Shown here one piece after another: positions 1 to 12,464 of a stretch of DNA of 64,000 nt. Made by a program: the position numbers and the translations under genes. The stretch's first letter is position 1. Each line of letters begins with the position of its first letter. The notes below the pieces were generated by a model. That model ran no database searches. It saw nothing but the letters and a program-made list of their open reading frames with translations, and was not told where the DNA came from. The stretch comes from Nageia nagi (taxonomy: Eukaryota > Pinophyta), in contig JBITNC010000001.1 of NCBI GenBank assembly GCA_050084985.1, positions 95,790,001 to 95,854,000 of the forward strand. Reading direction: 5' to 3'.

Positions 1-666
1 AAGATTAAGAGGCATGGATTACAAATTTAGCATGCAAGATCTAGATAAAGATTTAAGTAAAATTATACAAATTCCCCTCTTTTCACTTAAAGTTTTATCC
101 CTAAAAACTTGTATGCTAAAAATTGTCTTTTAAGTATGCATTTATATTTTAAGTAAAAAAATTCCCTTGTTTACTTAAAAAATAGCATACTTAACTTAAA
201 TATTTATCCTTCAAAGATAGCATACTTAGATTACCTTAGCAAATTTTTACTAAAAAATATTTTACCTAAGTAAATTACCATACTTAGAAAAAAAATGCTA
301 AGAAATTGACATTCTAGAAATTGCATGTGCACCTTAGTAAATGCAATATTAAAAATTATTCTAAGCACCTTTTTAAAAAGGTAAGCAAAGTTTAAAAAAA
401 TATTCACTACTTTTCAAGTCTGTAAGAATTAAATGGAAAAAGAGGAGACCCATACCCCTACTACATGCATATTTAATGCTACTTTTACCTCAAGCACTCC
501 AAGTCAAAAAAAATAAATGCACATAGGTAAAATAGTGATGGCTACCCTTCCCTTACCAAGAAGGAGTATACATTGCCTCTGGAAGTGTATTTAAAGAAGG
601 TAAAAAGTAGTCAACAAAAAATTAAATGCTCAAAGAAAAAAAAGAAGAGGGTTGCTTAGGAGAACA

Positions 667-1008
667 CTAGACGGTGAGGTCAATCTTTTGGAGGAGAAGG
701 TCATGCATGTCTTTGATTGGAAGCTGCTTACAGATCCACTTCATTGGTGGAGAGTGCAATGGTGTGTTGAAGAGTATCATTTCCACCATATTCAAGGCCC
801 TATGTGAAAGCATGGGGATCGTGGGGAAATTCGTTCTTATTACATTTACTCGGAGGTGCGCTCTAAGCTCCATGAAAAGATCGTGCATATGGCCCAAATC
901 AGTAGCATTGCCATGGGAGTAAAGCAAAGTGAAATGAGCATAAGGATGGTGCCAATATGTGGCTGCTATTTTATTCCCAGCCTTGGTATCCAACAATAGA
1001 CCTTCCAT
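667..1008 (-). pseudogene. ABHD17-type alpha/beta hydrolase fragment
   Basis: The minus-strand reading holds the segment TLLYSHGNATDLGHMHDLF followed by MELRAHLRVNVIR. This is the early part of the alpha/beta-hydrolase fold of plant ABHD17-like serine hydrolases, including the oxyanion-region HGNA(A/T)DLG motif. Family members continue with a YDYSGYG segment and later the GQSVGSGP nucleophile elbow. Here similarity stops right after HLRVN, and the remaining 55 or so residues do not resemble the family. The nucleophile serine and the catalytic Asp and His are absent, so it cannot be an active enzyme. The fragment has the orientation of the surrounding LTR element and is probably a captured exon. 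Assignment of the matching 55 residues is confident. The origin of the C-terminal part is unknown. Confidence 0.75.
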
Positions 1009-1197
1009 GTTGTTGTCCTACGGACTCCTAGTCATGAAAAAAACTTTCTGCCATCCTTATGGCAAGGGAGGAGGGAGTAGGCGTAGCCGACGTGTGCAAG
1101 GATGAGGATGTGCAGAGGTGAGGGCCGGACTGTGAGTGAAGGTGACTGTGGGTAGCCATGGGGGTCTGTTGAGAGTGAGGGTGACATAACACGATAG

Positions 1198-1515
1198 TCA
1201 TGGGGTCAGGTGAGGGAGAGGCGATAGACTACGGGTTGCATGGAGAGGGATGCAAAGCTCATGACAACAGAATCTGTACAGCCTAGTCACGATGCTAGAG
1301 GAGGAGAGGAGGTGCTCAACCAAACCAAGATTTTTTAACATCTTCTCCATGGGAAGAATGGCACAAGCCATAGCAAAGGCACGTAGGAAAAAAAGAATGA
1401 GGAGGAGGCAAAGTAGAGATTTCCAAATGGCATCGCTCGCTTCTGCAAACAGATCCCCTGCAGGAAACTGCTTCTTATCGTTCATGTGGTCGTGCATGCG
1501 AGATGAAATGGGCAC
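1198..1515 (-). pseudogene. Unidentified ORF with a hydrophobic segment
   Basis: A 105-codon minus-strand reading frame lies in the GC-richer part of the left element. An in-frame continuation upstream (a MAEIAK start) is broken by one stop. Residues about 31-52 form a strongly hydrophobic stretch (LLCLLLILFFLRAFAMACAI) that could span a membrane. I do not recognise a family. It lies upstream, in minus orientation, of the ABHD17-like fragment and may be another captured exon or part of the same captured transcript. An overlapping plus-strand frame of the same length is arginine-rich and looks like a shadow. Confidence 0.3.
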
Positions 1516-2103
1516 CCTTCATTTTGCAATTTCTGCCATTGCGAGGAGGGGGGGCTGCAATATCATTCGTAATCCCTTTCAACGTGGCTATTTTATGCAT
1601 ATCCATTGACCATTACAATCCATAAGACTACATTTCAGCTAGGCATTTTTGTCCTCCACATTAAAAATGTTTATTAAACTTTGCAAAAAATATTCCACCC
1701 CTTTCTTTTTTTTTCTTTTTTTTTAATATGTATAAAAAAAATTGCTCTCAACAATGAAAAAAATTTCAAACTTTGAATAAAAGTATAAATTGAGAGCTGC
1801 CTCTTTAATTCAACAATAAATGGCATAAAGAAATATTGCAATTTTTATATACTAATCTCAAAACATCATGCTCACTAGAGGTTAGTATAATTAAAATCAT
1901 TATATTTCTATTTTTTAGCCCTTTTTTTTTTGCAAAATTAACTAACACAAAACTCAAGATATGTTAGTATCATTAGTGACATAAGCCAAAAATTAAGGAG
2001 ATTATATGATGGAGGTTATACCTTCTCTTGAATTTACCTCACCAAGACCTTAAAATTGAAGGAATAAGAGCTTCCACACCAAGAAGAAGAGCTTCCACAC
2101 CAA

Positions 2104-2116
2104 GCTCTGATACCAA
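2104..2116 (-). other. Primer-binding site, initiator Met tRNA type
   Basis: The minus strand reads TTGGTATCAGAGC, matching the usual plant PBS complementary to the 3' end of initiator tRNA-Met. It is separated by one base from the LTR beginning at 2118. This fixes the element's orientation as minus. Confidence 0.85.
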
Positions 2117-2117
2117 T

Positions 2118-2604
2118 TGTAGGAATTAAGACTACACTAATCCTCAAGGTCCAAGACTAGGAAACTCAATCATTCATCATCTACAAGCTAATAACACCAT
2201 TCACACAAGATAACACAAATATAATGTGGTTCCTCCCTCCTTGGGAGTACATCCACAACTAGTTCTCAATTCTCAATCTATGCACCTCTTACTACAATTC
2301 CTTTCTCTCCTACACAAACTAGTAGAGTAATCTTACTCCAAATCTTAGTTATGTTACAAGAGGAGAGGCCCTCTATTTATAGCATGAGAGCACCTCCCTA
2401 ACCTCCCTTTAACCCAAGGGTAAGGTTAGGGTTACAATAAATGTATGACCTAACTTTAACCTACCAACTAACCCCATGGTAAGGTCAAAGTCTACATAAT
2501 AAAGAATTCAATTAATCCCTTAAGGTATCTACATATCCTTTAAGTGATTAATTGAATTTACAAGGAGTTTAGATATTCACAATATTTCATTACAAATTCT
2601 AACA
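2118..2604 (-). repeat. LTR of the minus-strand element
   Basis: This 487 bp sequence begins TGTAGGAATT and ends ATTCTAACA on the plus strand, so it has TG..CA termini. It abuts the PBS on the left and tandem-unit sequence (AATCTACCATG) on the right. It contains CTCTATTTATAG, whose reverse complement gives a TATA-like CTATAAATAGAG at about 2370. It is related to the solo LTR at 9922-10404: both share the phrase (G)GGAGTACATCCAC. Confidence 0.8.
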
Positions 2605-5600
2605 AATCTACCATGTAATGTAAAAAGCTTTCTATGTTATGATGATGATCTATGTCAAAACCCTGAGATAAAACTAATATAATAATATTAGTAATAAAAA
2701 CTAATACCAACATTATGCTCAATAACTCATATAGAATTGTAGCATCATTTTGACAGTACAATGCATAAAGTGACTAGAAGGGTTGTAAAAGGAGATGAAT
2801 AGGCTTACTTATAAATAGTAGAGGCAAACTAAGGTTGAATAAAGTTTCCTAAATTAATATGATTAAAAAATAAGTAATTATATTTATTTTTGGTGGACAC
2901 AAGGCAAACATACATTTGGCACCTCAAATAGTTAACTTTTTCTATTATAATATGAAGATAACAAATCAAAAATAAAGGCTACAAATAGTCCTAGGACAAA
3001 CTAACCAATTTTGGATTGGAGACCAATTAGGCAAGGTTAATCATTGGGCCAATTTAAGGTTCAACAAGATGATTAGGCCCAAACAAAAACATAAGGAATA
3101 AATATATAGATTTTTAGTATCTGCACTTGGCTATAACTCGATTGTACCTATTATGTGAAAAGAACCAAATGACCCTAATAACATTTACAAACACCTTCTA
3201 TCTCATTTTTATATATCATAAAAAATATATACCATGGTGTCAACATAAATTTGTGAATTTTGAGTATTTCTAAGAAGTTAGAGGTTCCATGTCTATTTAA
3301 ATTCTCTAAAGCATCTTTTTAGAAATATACTATTTATAATTCAAAATTTATCTAATGATAAAATACAAAACTTATTTGAATTAGGTTGATAATATGAATA
3401 ATTCCCAATAGGTATCCAAAATTTTTCATAAGAAGGATAGATATGGATTCATTTTTATAATATTAATCATTGAACTAGTAATTAATTATGTTTATTTTCT
3501 TCTTCTATGAGTATATTTTTGAAAATAACTTTATAACTTGTATTTATAATATTATTTTTACATGTTTCTAGATTGAGGCATATTTTTTATTATGCATGAT
3601 TTTGTTAGTATGATTATCTCTTATATTTAATTTTTTTATTCAATTATATAACATTTAAATATATTGAATGAAAATAAATGATTTAGGTTTATCATTTTAG
3701 GTATTTGAAATAAATTAGGATTCATCTTTCTTAATATGCATAATCAAATTTTGGGTTGATTATATGATTATAAAAGCATACAAAAATCTTAATTTCAATT
3801 TGTAATAGTTTAAAATCATATATAACACATACATTTAGTCATTTCCTAGGAATGCTTCTTTAATCCTCAAAATTAGATTATCAAGAATTACCTTAGCAAG
3901 ATACTTTAGTCTCTAGCATCTTACCACTAGTTTATGTCAAAGAATGATCTCATAATATTGATCATTACTTATTCAAATGTTTCATATGTATTTATTGACT
4001 ACATATTATTTGTAATATTATATAATAAACATTAGATAACTACTATTAAATATTACTTATTCACATGTATTTCATGACTACATATTATTTGTAATATTAT
4101 ATAATATACATCAGATAACTACTATTAAGATAAGGATAGTCCCTTTTACCTAATTTAGATAATTTCTATTAAGCATCTTAAATTTTCATCATTTCTACAA
4201 TATGAAAATATTTGTATGGAACATTTAAGGGATGTGATTATCTTAAGATCATTTCCCATTTTTCATATGAAATTATTGAAATATCTCAGGTAAAAAAAGA
4301 AATTCAAATATGAAAATAATTTTTATCAATAAAATCAACATTCTAATCATATTTATACTCGTTGAGTAAGTGAGAAACTTTATATTAATTGAAGATGTGT
4401 GAGGTTGTTTGTTGACCCCCTTAAACATTTATTTTCTATTTCAAATTCTCTTTAGAAATCTTTTTAAGTTTTTGGTAACGATAATATCACTACATGTGGA
4501 TAATTCATTAGAATAACCTCACTAATTAGAATAACCTCACTAATTATAACTCTGATAAAAAGTTAGTGAAAAAAAGGATCATTACATTTGGAAAGATATT
4601 GTAAGGGATATTATCAATATATGTCTCTATAGGATATTATCAAGATATTGTAAGAGGTAATATAAAGGACAAGTTCAAACATATTATCAATATATGTCTC
4701 TACAGGATATTATCAAGATATTGTAAGGGGTAAGATAAAGGATAATTTAGTTAAAATAAAGGATCTTTACATTTGGTAAAATAACTTATGACATATGTCT
4801 CTATGACAGTTTTATAGGATGAAAATAAACTGACAAAAAAGGTTAGACATTATATTAGAACATCCTTAATAGGATGAAAAAGACTTGTAACATAACTCAA
4901 AAAAATATTTATCAATATATATATTTTTGGGCTTACCATGATATCCATGATGAAAACTTCTTGAATTTGTTAAGTCCCTATTTCAATCAGGTTTTGATAA
5001 GGAAAGATACATGATACAAAAGAAGAATAAAATAATTTTACCTTAGTTTAATTTCAAACTTACAAGATCATAATTCATTTGAATGCTTTGCCATATATGT
5101 AGGAATTATTGGAATGCTCATATTTGCAAAAAATATTATAATGATTCACTAATATTCAAAGTAAAAAATAGTTGCATGCTTAAATTTTGATATATGAATT
5201 CTATTTACCAAGGTTTACTTTACTATTTGTCAAGAAATGAAAGGAATATATACATAGATGACCATTTTAATTTAAAGGATAAGACAAAATACAATAGGAA
5301 ACATCCTAACATCAATGGTCTAATAAACCAAGAGGAATTGAATCAAGGTAGGGCATGATTTAGAAGTAAAGCATAAACTATGAGCCTTACTCAAAAGAGT
5401 ACAATCCAAACTAGACTACTTAAAACTATTATAAAACATGATTACAATGGATGACTAGAGTGTTTAAAGGCTTACCATATAGATAAAGCCATTCAAGGAT
5501 CAATTTGTTAACATAACAATAATCAAATAGTAATTCAACTAGAGAAAATTATAGGAATTGAATTGGTTTAAATAGATCTAAGCATTGTCACATCATATTA

Positions 5601-8590
5601 AAGTTAAGAATTATATTGAGAGAGGAAGTAGATGGGTGATAATTATCTTTCATGTATAAAGGAATCAAGAAGAATAAGAATGAATTAAATATAGTTTATG
5701 TAGTCGGTAAGTGGTAAGGTATGTGCCTACGAGAAATTGAATACAAGCTTATTTGATCATTACAAACCAAGTTCAATATATCTCAATTCAATTTTTTATT
5801 TGATATTATTTTTAATAATATGTTTGAACTATATTAAATTTAATGCCAAATTAAATATCATTTTAACTTTTAATGTCATAATTAATACTATTTTTTATAA
5901 GGTAAATTGAAAGAGATTTTTATAAAAGGACTCAAAACCTATATTTATAAAATAATATTAAAAAATATATCAAAATTGATCTACTATTATAATTATTTCT
6001 TAAAGATAAACAATCATCATTTGAGGTATTCCTTCATAAGTTCTTAAAGGATGTGTTCTCTAACCATAGCCTCAATTGTGAGTTTCTAAAAAACATTCAT
6101 GCCTTTAGGGCTATCAACTACAAGTTCTGTGAGGACAATGAGTTGGTATGCCTCCTCTTTAGCAACCTCATTTTGCTCTAGAACACGGGTCAACTATGTA
6201 ATCGATATTGACAACACTAGTTAGAGGATTTTTAATGCATGTATATTCCTTAATTTCATAGTTAATTGTTAGGGGCATCAATCATATCCATTTTGTAATG
6301 AAACCTCTTATTGATCATTTTTCCAACCTCCATCTTATAATCTTACTTATCAAATCCAAAGATAGATTGGATGGGATAATTAATGTTATATTCATAGCAT
6401 CAAATGCTTCTTTTAATTTTAATGTTATGTGTTACATTTCAATTCCTTTACATGTATAGAAACTTTAAATTCTAAATTTATTCTCTAATAATTAAATGAA
6501 AACCTATCTCAAAATATCCAAATTTTATTAGTAAAAACTTAATTACTTTCAAAAACTTAGTATATCTTGAACAATCAACAAATATCAGGAACCCAATCTC
6601 ATATGAGGGGGGAGGAAATATCTTAAGGATCATGATTCCAACTCTAAATAGAGAAACCAAGAAATATAAAAAAGGAATAATTGATGTTGGTTTCAAACCA
6701 AAACAAGCAAACCCACTAACTAGGAGATCACAGAAAGACACATAGTAATAGAAATAGCTAATGGAACTTAATCCATTCTAAATTTGGGTGAGATGAAAAT
6801 ACCCACCAGATACAAGAAATAAAATGTTATTTTAGAACATAAAAGAGGATTCAATGCCCCTTGACTATTGGAAGAGCAATTTAGAGCTCAAGAAGACTAT
6901 GGAGAGAAAGAGATCCTAGTATTATGTTAGAAGGATGTGATTACTTCCTAGTACTGCCCCTCTTAGGGAAAACCCTATGTTGGTCAATACGTTGTAGTAT
7001 ATAGAGTCCAAAAGAAAGATATGGATAGGTCATTTGTTTGGAAGTTTTTAAGTAAAGTACCTTAGCTATGAAATGAGTAACAACTTATTAATATTTCTTA
7101 CAACTATTATAACTTATATTTTACAAAATTTATGAATCAATTCAAAGTTGGAATGTAATATTTATCACCCTTCTTGTAAAAGGTTTGGGGTTCTTTCAAC
7201 ACCCCTTCTTTTACCCTTAATAAAAGAAATATTTTTAATGTTATGTGTAATATTTTAATATTCATTTTTGTTGTCTATACGTTTACTACCCATGATATCA
7301 TTTTTTGGTAGCCACATAAATAGAAAGAAAATATTATCGTAATAATAAAAATATCATTATAATATTATCATGGAAAATGTGTTGAAAGACTTATAGAATT
7401 GAGAGGTTTTCCTTTGAAGTGGCTATTGGACCCATTCCTTAAGGTTCATATTCAATGTAGCATTCTCTCTTGTCGATTGTTCCATTACATTTATTTAGAA
7501 ATATTACATATAATTACTATTATTGCAAGTAAAACATAGATATTTGAGATATCTATGTTTTACTATTATTGCAAGTAATTATAATATTATAATTCATTAT
7601 AAGTAAAACATACTCGTAAGGTGCACTCCAAATTTCAAACAAATTGGATATATGGAAAAAATTATAAATATTTTAAATTTTATGGTAAATTTGTTCCTTA
7701 AAGCATAAAATAATAAATTTATTTTTGCTCCATAGGTTGTAAATCAATTGATTGCTAGGAGATTTTTGTTGACTAAATAGAAAATCATACAATGTCATAT
7801 AATTTAATTTTCAACTCATTTTAATTGAAGAAGTGATTGCATCTGTACAATTTTTTTATAGAAAAAATAAAAATTCATTAGACAGTATCTTTTAGTGGAA
7901 GTATTTTAGTGCATAACAATTATTGGTTCAGTTTAAAAAGAATTTTGAAAGCTTGAAATAAAGGGATCATTCACCAAATACTAAGAGTAATATTTAAAGT
8001 TATGATTTTATGAGGTTGAGTAATCTTTTAGAGAAAATGTATCTTATGAAAAAAATTTAGAATTTTAACAACCTTTATCATTTAGAAAAAGTATCATAGT
8101 CTAGTAATTTGTGGTCATTTTGAAGAGAACTTTGAGAGCTTCAAATGAAAATTTATTTTATCAAATTTTGAGAATTATGAAATTACATAATTTTGAAGCT
8201 TGGGTAGTTATCCTAATACCTTAGCTTATAATGTGTTGGGTATAAACTATGGAGTATAAGTTACTACCTGAATATTTGCTCAAAAAGATTTTGATTTATT
8301 CGATTCCATAAAGATGCCTAATTTGAAAATTAAAAAGGCAAAAATATATGTAATTTCAAGTATTTAAGAAACAAAATTTAGTAAGTGTTCAATGTAAAAT
8401 AACAAGAATGAATAATGAATCAAGGTGAAAAAAGTTTGTAAATTATAATATTATAATAAACTGAATACTTATAATGAAGAAATTGCAATATAAGTATTTG
8501 CTCCAAAATTTAAAAGAAAAAAAGATGAATTAACTTTCATTATAAATCCTTTAATATTGATGGTTAAAAAGTGCGTAAAAAAAAGAGAAA
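2605..8590. other. Left arm of copy A, no gene seen
   Basis: This is about 6 kb of AT-rich sequence collinear with 23006-23529 plus 36242-42700 (copy B) and with 50236-55160 (copy C). All reading frames are short and not conserved between copies, for example minus-strand frames at 2558-2761 and 6478-6741. I see no RNA gene or terminal repeats in it. Confidence 0.6.
4608..4753. repeat. 73 bp local tandem duplication
   Basis: The sequence starting ATATTATCAATATATGTCTC at 4608 recurs at 4681 with few changes. About 100 bp upstream, an 18 bp phrase (TAGAATAACCTCACTAAT) is also doubled, near 4509-4544. Neither duplication is seen at the matching place in copies B and C. Confidence 0.75.
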
Positions 8591-8599
8591 TTATTTTTT

Positions 8600-9230
8600 T
8601 TTGTAGATCTTACAACTAATTAAAACTTCATCAACACGGATTTGACATAATGTTTGCATCTTTTAAACATGGAAAAGTTAAAACTTTATGATGGTGAGAA
8701 ATTAAATCATTCTATGATTTCAAACTAGTGTGATAGGATCCCTGTAATCTTAGGAAGGAAGCGACAGCCTTGTCCTGTTTCTATTTACAAACATTATATT
8801 AAGAACAATGATTGTTCTCCATATTCCAAATAAACCGAATGGCTCCACAGATTTGTCAGAAAATAATGGATTAAGGTGATATGGCATATTGAGAATGAAT
8901 CTACTCTAGTTTCTTGTCTTCTCTATATTGTTAGCAGTCGTATGATAAACACATTTGAGGAGAGAAATGCAGACAGTGATGAGTGTCCATTAGAGGGAAT
9001 CCAGATACGATACGTCCCGATCAAGGAAGCTGTCCACAGCGATCATATCCGGGAGATGAATGCGTAGGCGGAATAATTATGTCCGAACTTTGTATTGGGT
9101 AGTACTAATGATGGATTGGACGTTGGCAAGCAATGGTTTCAGAGACTGATGACGGGTGCAGCTGGCCAACCATAGTCAAAGGGAGAGTAACATTTTGGTG
9201 CTTCTTCAAATAAAAAAGGATAAAGAAATC
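8600..9230. other. Highly conserved block of the tandem unit, copy A
   Basis: The block is close to identical with 55165-55800 (a few substitutions and 1-nt indels in the first 500 bp) and strongly similar to 42720-43310. Flanking unit sequence is much more diverged. It is GC-richer than its surroundings from about 8750 on. A plus-strand frame at 8876-9067 is open here but is broken by a 1-nt deletion (GAATCTACTC versus GAATTACTC) in copies B and C, so I do not call a gene. Its function is unknown. Confidence 0.6.
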
Positions 9231-9921
9231 TTAAAACCTTGGTCTCCCTTTGCCTTTACAATTGTTTATCTAAAACTTGAATGAGTCCATAGGCAATTTT
9301 ATTGACATGGAAAAGTAAAAATATTGTGTTATCAACGTTTCAAGGAATATGTGTGTTCAAGTGGATCTTTTTAAGGATCTTAAATAGTTATTGTACTTGT
9401 AAATTAAGGATACTTGCATTCACTATAAGGTTGTGGGTACCTTTTGAATACATGTTATTAATGTCAATTTGTGATCTATAAGATTAAGGATCATACTCTC
9501 ATGGAGGATCATTTCAAGTCTATCTCCATTGATTTCATCTTTGACCTTTGTTGTTCCTACATAAGTAAATAATAGAGGCTAGGATGAATGCACAATCATT
9601 TATAACAACAAAAATAGACATGTAAAGTTTGCTACCCTATATATCTCCCTAAGGAAAACTTTGACTCTTTCAAGTCCCTTCCTTTTCCTACACTCTTAAC
9701 TTCTCCCGCACTTTCAATCCCTTCTTTGGCTCAATCCCTTTTACCTTATACTTCCCTCTTCTTATATCCCTACCCTACCATCTTTGCTACTTCTTCATCC
9801 ATCATGGTTTTCTCGTCAAGTTTATCAACCACACATTAATCACCAAATGGACCTTTAAGTTCTCAATCCTCAATGATTGTCCAACACTTGTGCAACCTAG
9901 CTTGAACTAGAGAGAGTTATT
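9231..9921. other. Tandem-unit sequence, no gene seen
   Basis: This is ordinary unit sequence, collinear with 43311-43801 and with 56510-57180. Only short, unconserved frames are present. Confidence 0.5.
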
Positions 9922-10404
9922 TGAAGGAATTAACACTAACATATAACTTCCTAAATTACCAAGATTTCTTGAAAGCTCACAATTCACATTTAAAAAACTC
10001 ACAAAGATAACACAAGATATAAGTGGTTTCTCCAACTAGGAGTACATCCACTAACTAGATCTCACTTCATTCACAAACATGAATCTCTTACAATCCTCCT
10101 AAACTTTTCTCCTAAACACTATCCTATAGCATAACTTTACTCCACAAATTGGTGTGTGATCCAAAGAGGGAGCCTTCTATTTATAGGCCAAAATCCCTTT
10201 AGATCACCCTTTTACCTAATGTACAAAAGCATAACATGCACATCTTTTTACCCAAGAGGCATGCTCATGACATGGAGTGTAGGACAAGTTACATTATCAT
10301 ATTCACTTAAATACTTAAGGTATCAAATGATATTCTTAAGTATTAGTGAAATTACATAGAAGATTATTATAAAACCTTTAGAATAATGCATTATACATTC
10401 CACA
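9922..10404 (-). mobile_element. Solo LTR in copy A
   Basis: A 483 bp insertion begins TGAAGGAATTAACAC and ends CATTCCACA, so it has TG..CA ends. It is flanked by TTATT (9917-9921) and TTATC (10405-10409), a 5 bp target duplication with one change. Copies B and C lack it and read straight through (GAGAAAGTTCTCCTCTAAAG in B). It resembles the LTR at 2118-2604, which gives the minus orientation, and contains TTCTATTTATAGG, a reversed TATA-like signal. No internal region remains. Confidence 0.85.
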
Positions 10405-10609
10405 TTATCCTCTAGAGAATCATCATCAAGCATATTTCCTTCACGAAAAAATATGAGTGATTTATTTTAAACATATTTCAATCTTTCACAGATTTGGAGG
10501 ATTAAAACATCATATATGGATATATATGATCCTCAATGATCTCCCATGATCTTTCTCTCATGGAATGTCAAAGATATGATGGACAAAATGTGAGCCTAAA
10601 AACATTATC

Positions 10610-11268
10610 CAACATAACTCGTTATTATGGAAATCTCAATTTCTACTACCTTTAGGAAGTTAAAGCTATAGATTTTATTTTGCAAAATAAATGTAACTTT
10701 ATTTGGACATATAATCACTTTTATGTTACTAATCATTCTCAAGAGGAGGAGCTATTCTTTGTCATGGGACCTCAATGGCATGCCCATTTTGTTGTTAGGG
10801 GAGTGGATCCATCCAATTATGCCATATGGATTCTTATAGAATTAGCAAGCAACCATTTGATATAGTTAATGTTTATATCTATAATAATGCTTTTAATAGA
10901 TACAATATATGGCAATGACTTATTTTTCTCTATATCCCATGCAAGGTGAGTCCTATATGGTGACCTCAATATGATTGAGAGGGTATTTGATAAAGTCACC
11001 CATCTTCTAATGAATTAGATTGTAGGGTAGTGGGAAACTTGGTAATTAATGAAGAATAAACTAGATTTATCATATCCTAATTATTTCTTTTGACATTGTG
11101 ATCTCCCTAATCATTTATGGTTTACATGTCCTAACCTTCTAAATGTTTTCTTTGGAGTTATGAAACATATTGGTTAGGCTTTTTTGTCTAATCAATATTC
11201 TTTTCAATTTTCTTACCTTTCCAACTTGACATCCTTTGTGGAAGCCATCTTAGATACTATCAACTCTC
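10610..11268 (+). pseudogene. Old LINE endonuclease remnant, copy A
   Basis: Broken plus-strand frames match the part of a plant L1-type ORF2 endonuclease that leads to the GDxNM motif (the segment around GDLNMIERGFDK in copy B, 44880-44925). In copy A the frame around 10750-11000 is disrupted by stops and indels. The same remnant is in copies B (44540 on) and C (57380 on), so it was already in the ancestral unit. In copy A the downstream RT part is replaced by the Penelope-like insertion and the sequence after it. Confidence 0.6.
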
Positions 11269-11640
11269 ATGTTTGAAACAAAGGCTCTTGATTCATTTCC
11301 TTTAAAACTAGAATGGGGGGATAGATATGTGGATGACACAAATATGAATTGGCCACATGGAAAAGATTCTCTTGAATTTCTTCATAACACCTTAATTCAA
11401 TTGATGATTGTATTCAATTTACAAAAGAAATTGAACATGATAGTAAGATACCTTTCTTAGATGTAGTAGTGTATAAAAAGGATAATGGGGATTTGGGTCA
11501 TGAGGTATATACAAAAAAGACACATACAGACATGTGCTTGCATGCTTCATCTCATCATCATTATGCTCAAAAGATGGGGGTATTCAATCCTCTAATAACT
11601 AGACTCCTAGAATTTCAATAATGACCATATACATAAGGAG
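11269..11640 (+). pseudogene. Penelope RT C-terminal fragment
   Basis: The first frame encodes FETKALDSFPLKLEWGDRYVDDTN, shown here only to its active site; YVDD is RT motif C. After a frameshift near 11390 the reading continues as CIQFTKEIEHDSKIPFLDVV and then HTDMCLHASSHHHYAQKMG. Both are standard Penelope segments downstream of the RT palm. Stops follow at about 11622. The fingers and most of the palm are missing, so it is not functional. Confidence 0.85.
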
Positions 11641-11739
11641 AAAATGCATATAACTAAAGCATAATGAGTAATGGTTATTCTAACCAAAAAGATTAGACAT
11701 GCATGGAATAAGATAGAAAGAAGAAAAAATAATGAGAGA

Positions 11740-12240
11740 ATAGACCATAATAATACTAATTCATACATAGGGGTAGTCTACCTTCCCTATATCGAGGGTT
11801 TAAGTGATAATTTAGCCAAAATATTAATGAAAGCACATATTAAGACAATTTTCTTCCTCTTAATAAATTAGAGAACATGTTCTTATCTGTGAAGGACTAC
11901 TTAGAACCCTTACAACATAAAGGTGTATATAAGATAATGTGTGACTGTGGAACTTGTTACATTGGTGAAATAGGTAAGTCAATACATGAAAGAGTTAAAG
12001 AACATTGTGCTGATTTACAATATAATAGAATAATCAAATCTGCCCTTGCTAAACATATAGATAAGACTAAACACCATATACTCATGGATAATATTGAAGT
12101 CCTAGCTAGATGTGATTAATTACAAGAACAAAGAATTAAAGAAGTTATTGAAATTAATCTTAACCCTAATAATATTAATAGAGACCAAGGTGTTGAGATT
12201 AGTAGGGCATGGTTACCTATTATTGATATAATTTACAAAT
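11740..12240 (+). pseudogene. Penelope linker and GIY-YIG endonuclease domain
   Basis: The linker YLPYIEGLSDNLAKILMKAH (frame 1) passes by a frameshift near 11850 into the frame beginning 11877. There GVYK (11922) and CYIG (11955) form the GIY-YIG signature, preceded by the C-x-C pair typical of Penelope endonucleases. An Arg (HERVKEH) and a later Glu (RIKEVIEI), expected catalytic residues, are present. The domain ends in GVEISRAW before a stop near 12239. One stop at 12117-12119 (TAA before LQEQR) interrupts it. The fold residues are intact although the frame is broken. Confidence 0.85.
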
Positions 12241-12464
12241 AAAAAGGAAAAATAATTGATACTAAAATAGCCATAACTTTTGCATTTTAACTCGATTTTT
12301 CATTTTTTTACATCATTGGAAAGATATTTTATGTAGAATTTAACTTTATTTATCTTTTTGGTATGTTATAATGATAGAAAGTTGATATTGATTTTATAAA
12401 ATTGGGTAGTACTTATCTCTACTTAAAGAAGAAGGTTACACTTTATTTTCTTCATTCATTAATT

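Larger units (their letters stand above)
1..2604 (-). mobile_element. Partial LTR retroelement with captured host-gene sequence
   Basis: The right end is an LTR (2118-2604) with TG..CA ends, next to a primer-binding site that reads TGGTATCAGAGC on the minus strand. The element therefore runs right to left, and its other LTR lies outside the window. The tandem-unit sequence resumes exactly at 2605. The interior (1-2117) shows no gag, protease, RT or integrase. It instead holds a relatively GC-rich stretch at about 660-1610 with minus-strand coding signal, including an alpha/beta-hydrolase fragment. The coding signal has the same orientation as the element, as in gene-transducing LTR elements such as maize Bs1. 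Positions 1-660 and 1610-2060 are AT-rich with nothing recognised. A 21 bp tandem duplication lies beside the PBS at about 2071-2103. The LTR/PBS call is firm; treating all of 1-2117 as one element is inference. Confidence 0.7.

Noticed and set aside
1292-1609. Arg-rich plus-strand ORF opposite 1198-1515
   Set aside because: Composition suggests a shadow of the minus-strand frame, and nothing in it is recognisable.
6478-6741. Minus-strand 87-codon ORF
   Set aside because: Not preserved at the matching site in copy B, no recognisable motif, and AT-rich composition that gives such frames by chance.
8876-9067. 63-codon ORF in the conserved block as a small gene
   Set aside because: A 1-nt deletion shared by copies B and C breaks the frame, and C lacks other support. 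The pyrimidine-rich stretch ending TTAGCAG looks like a splice acceptor, but the implied intron (about 61 bp) is too short for plants.
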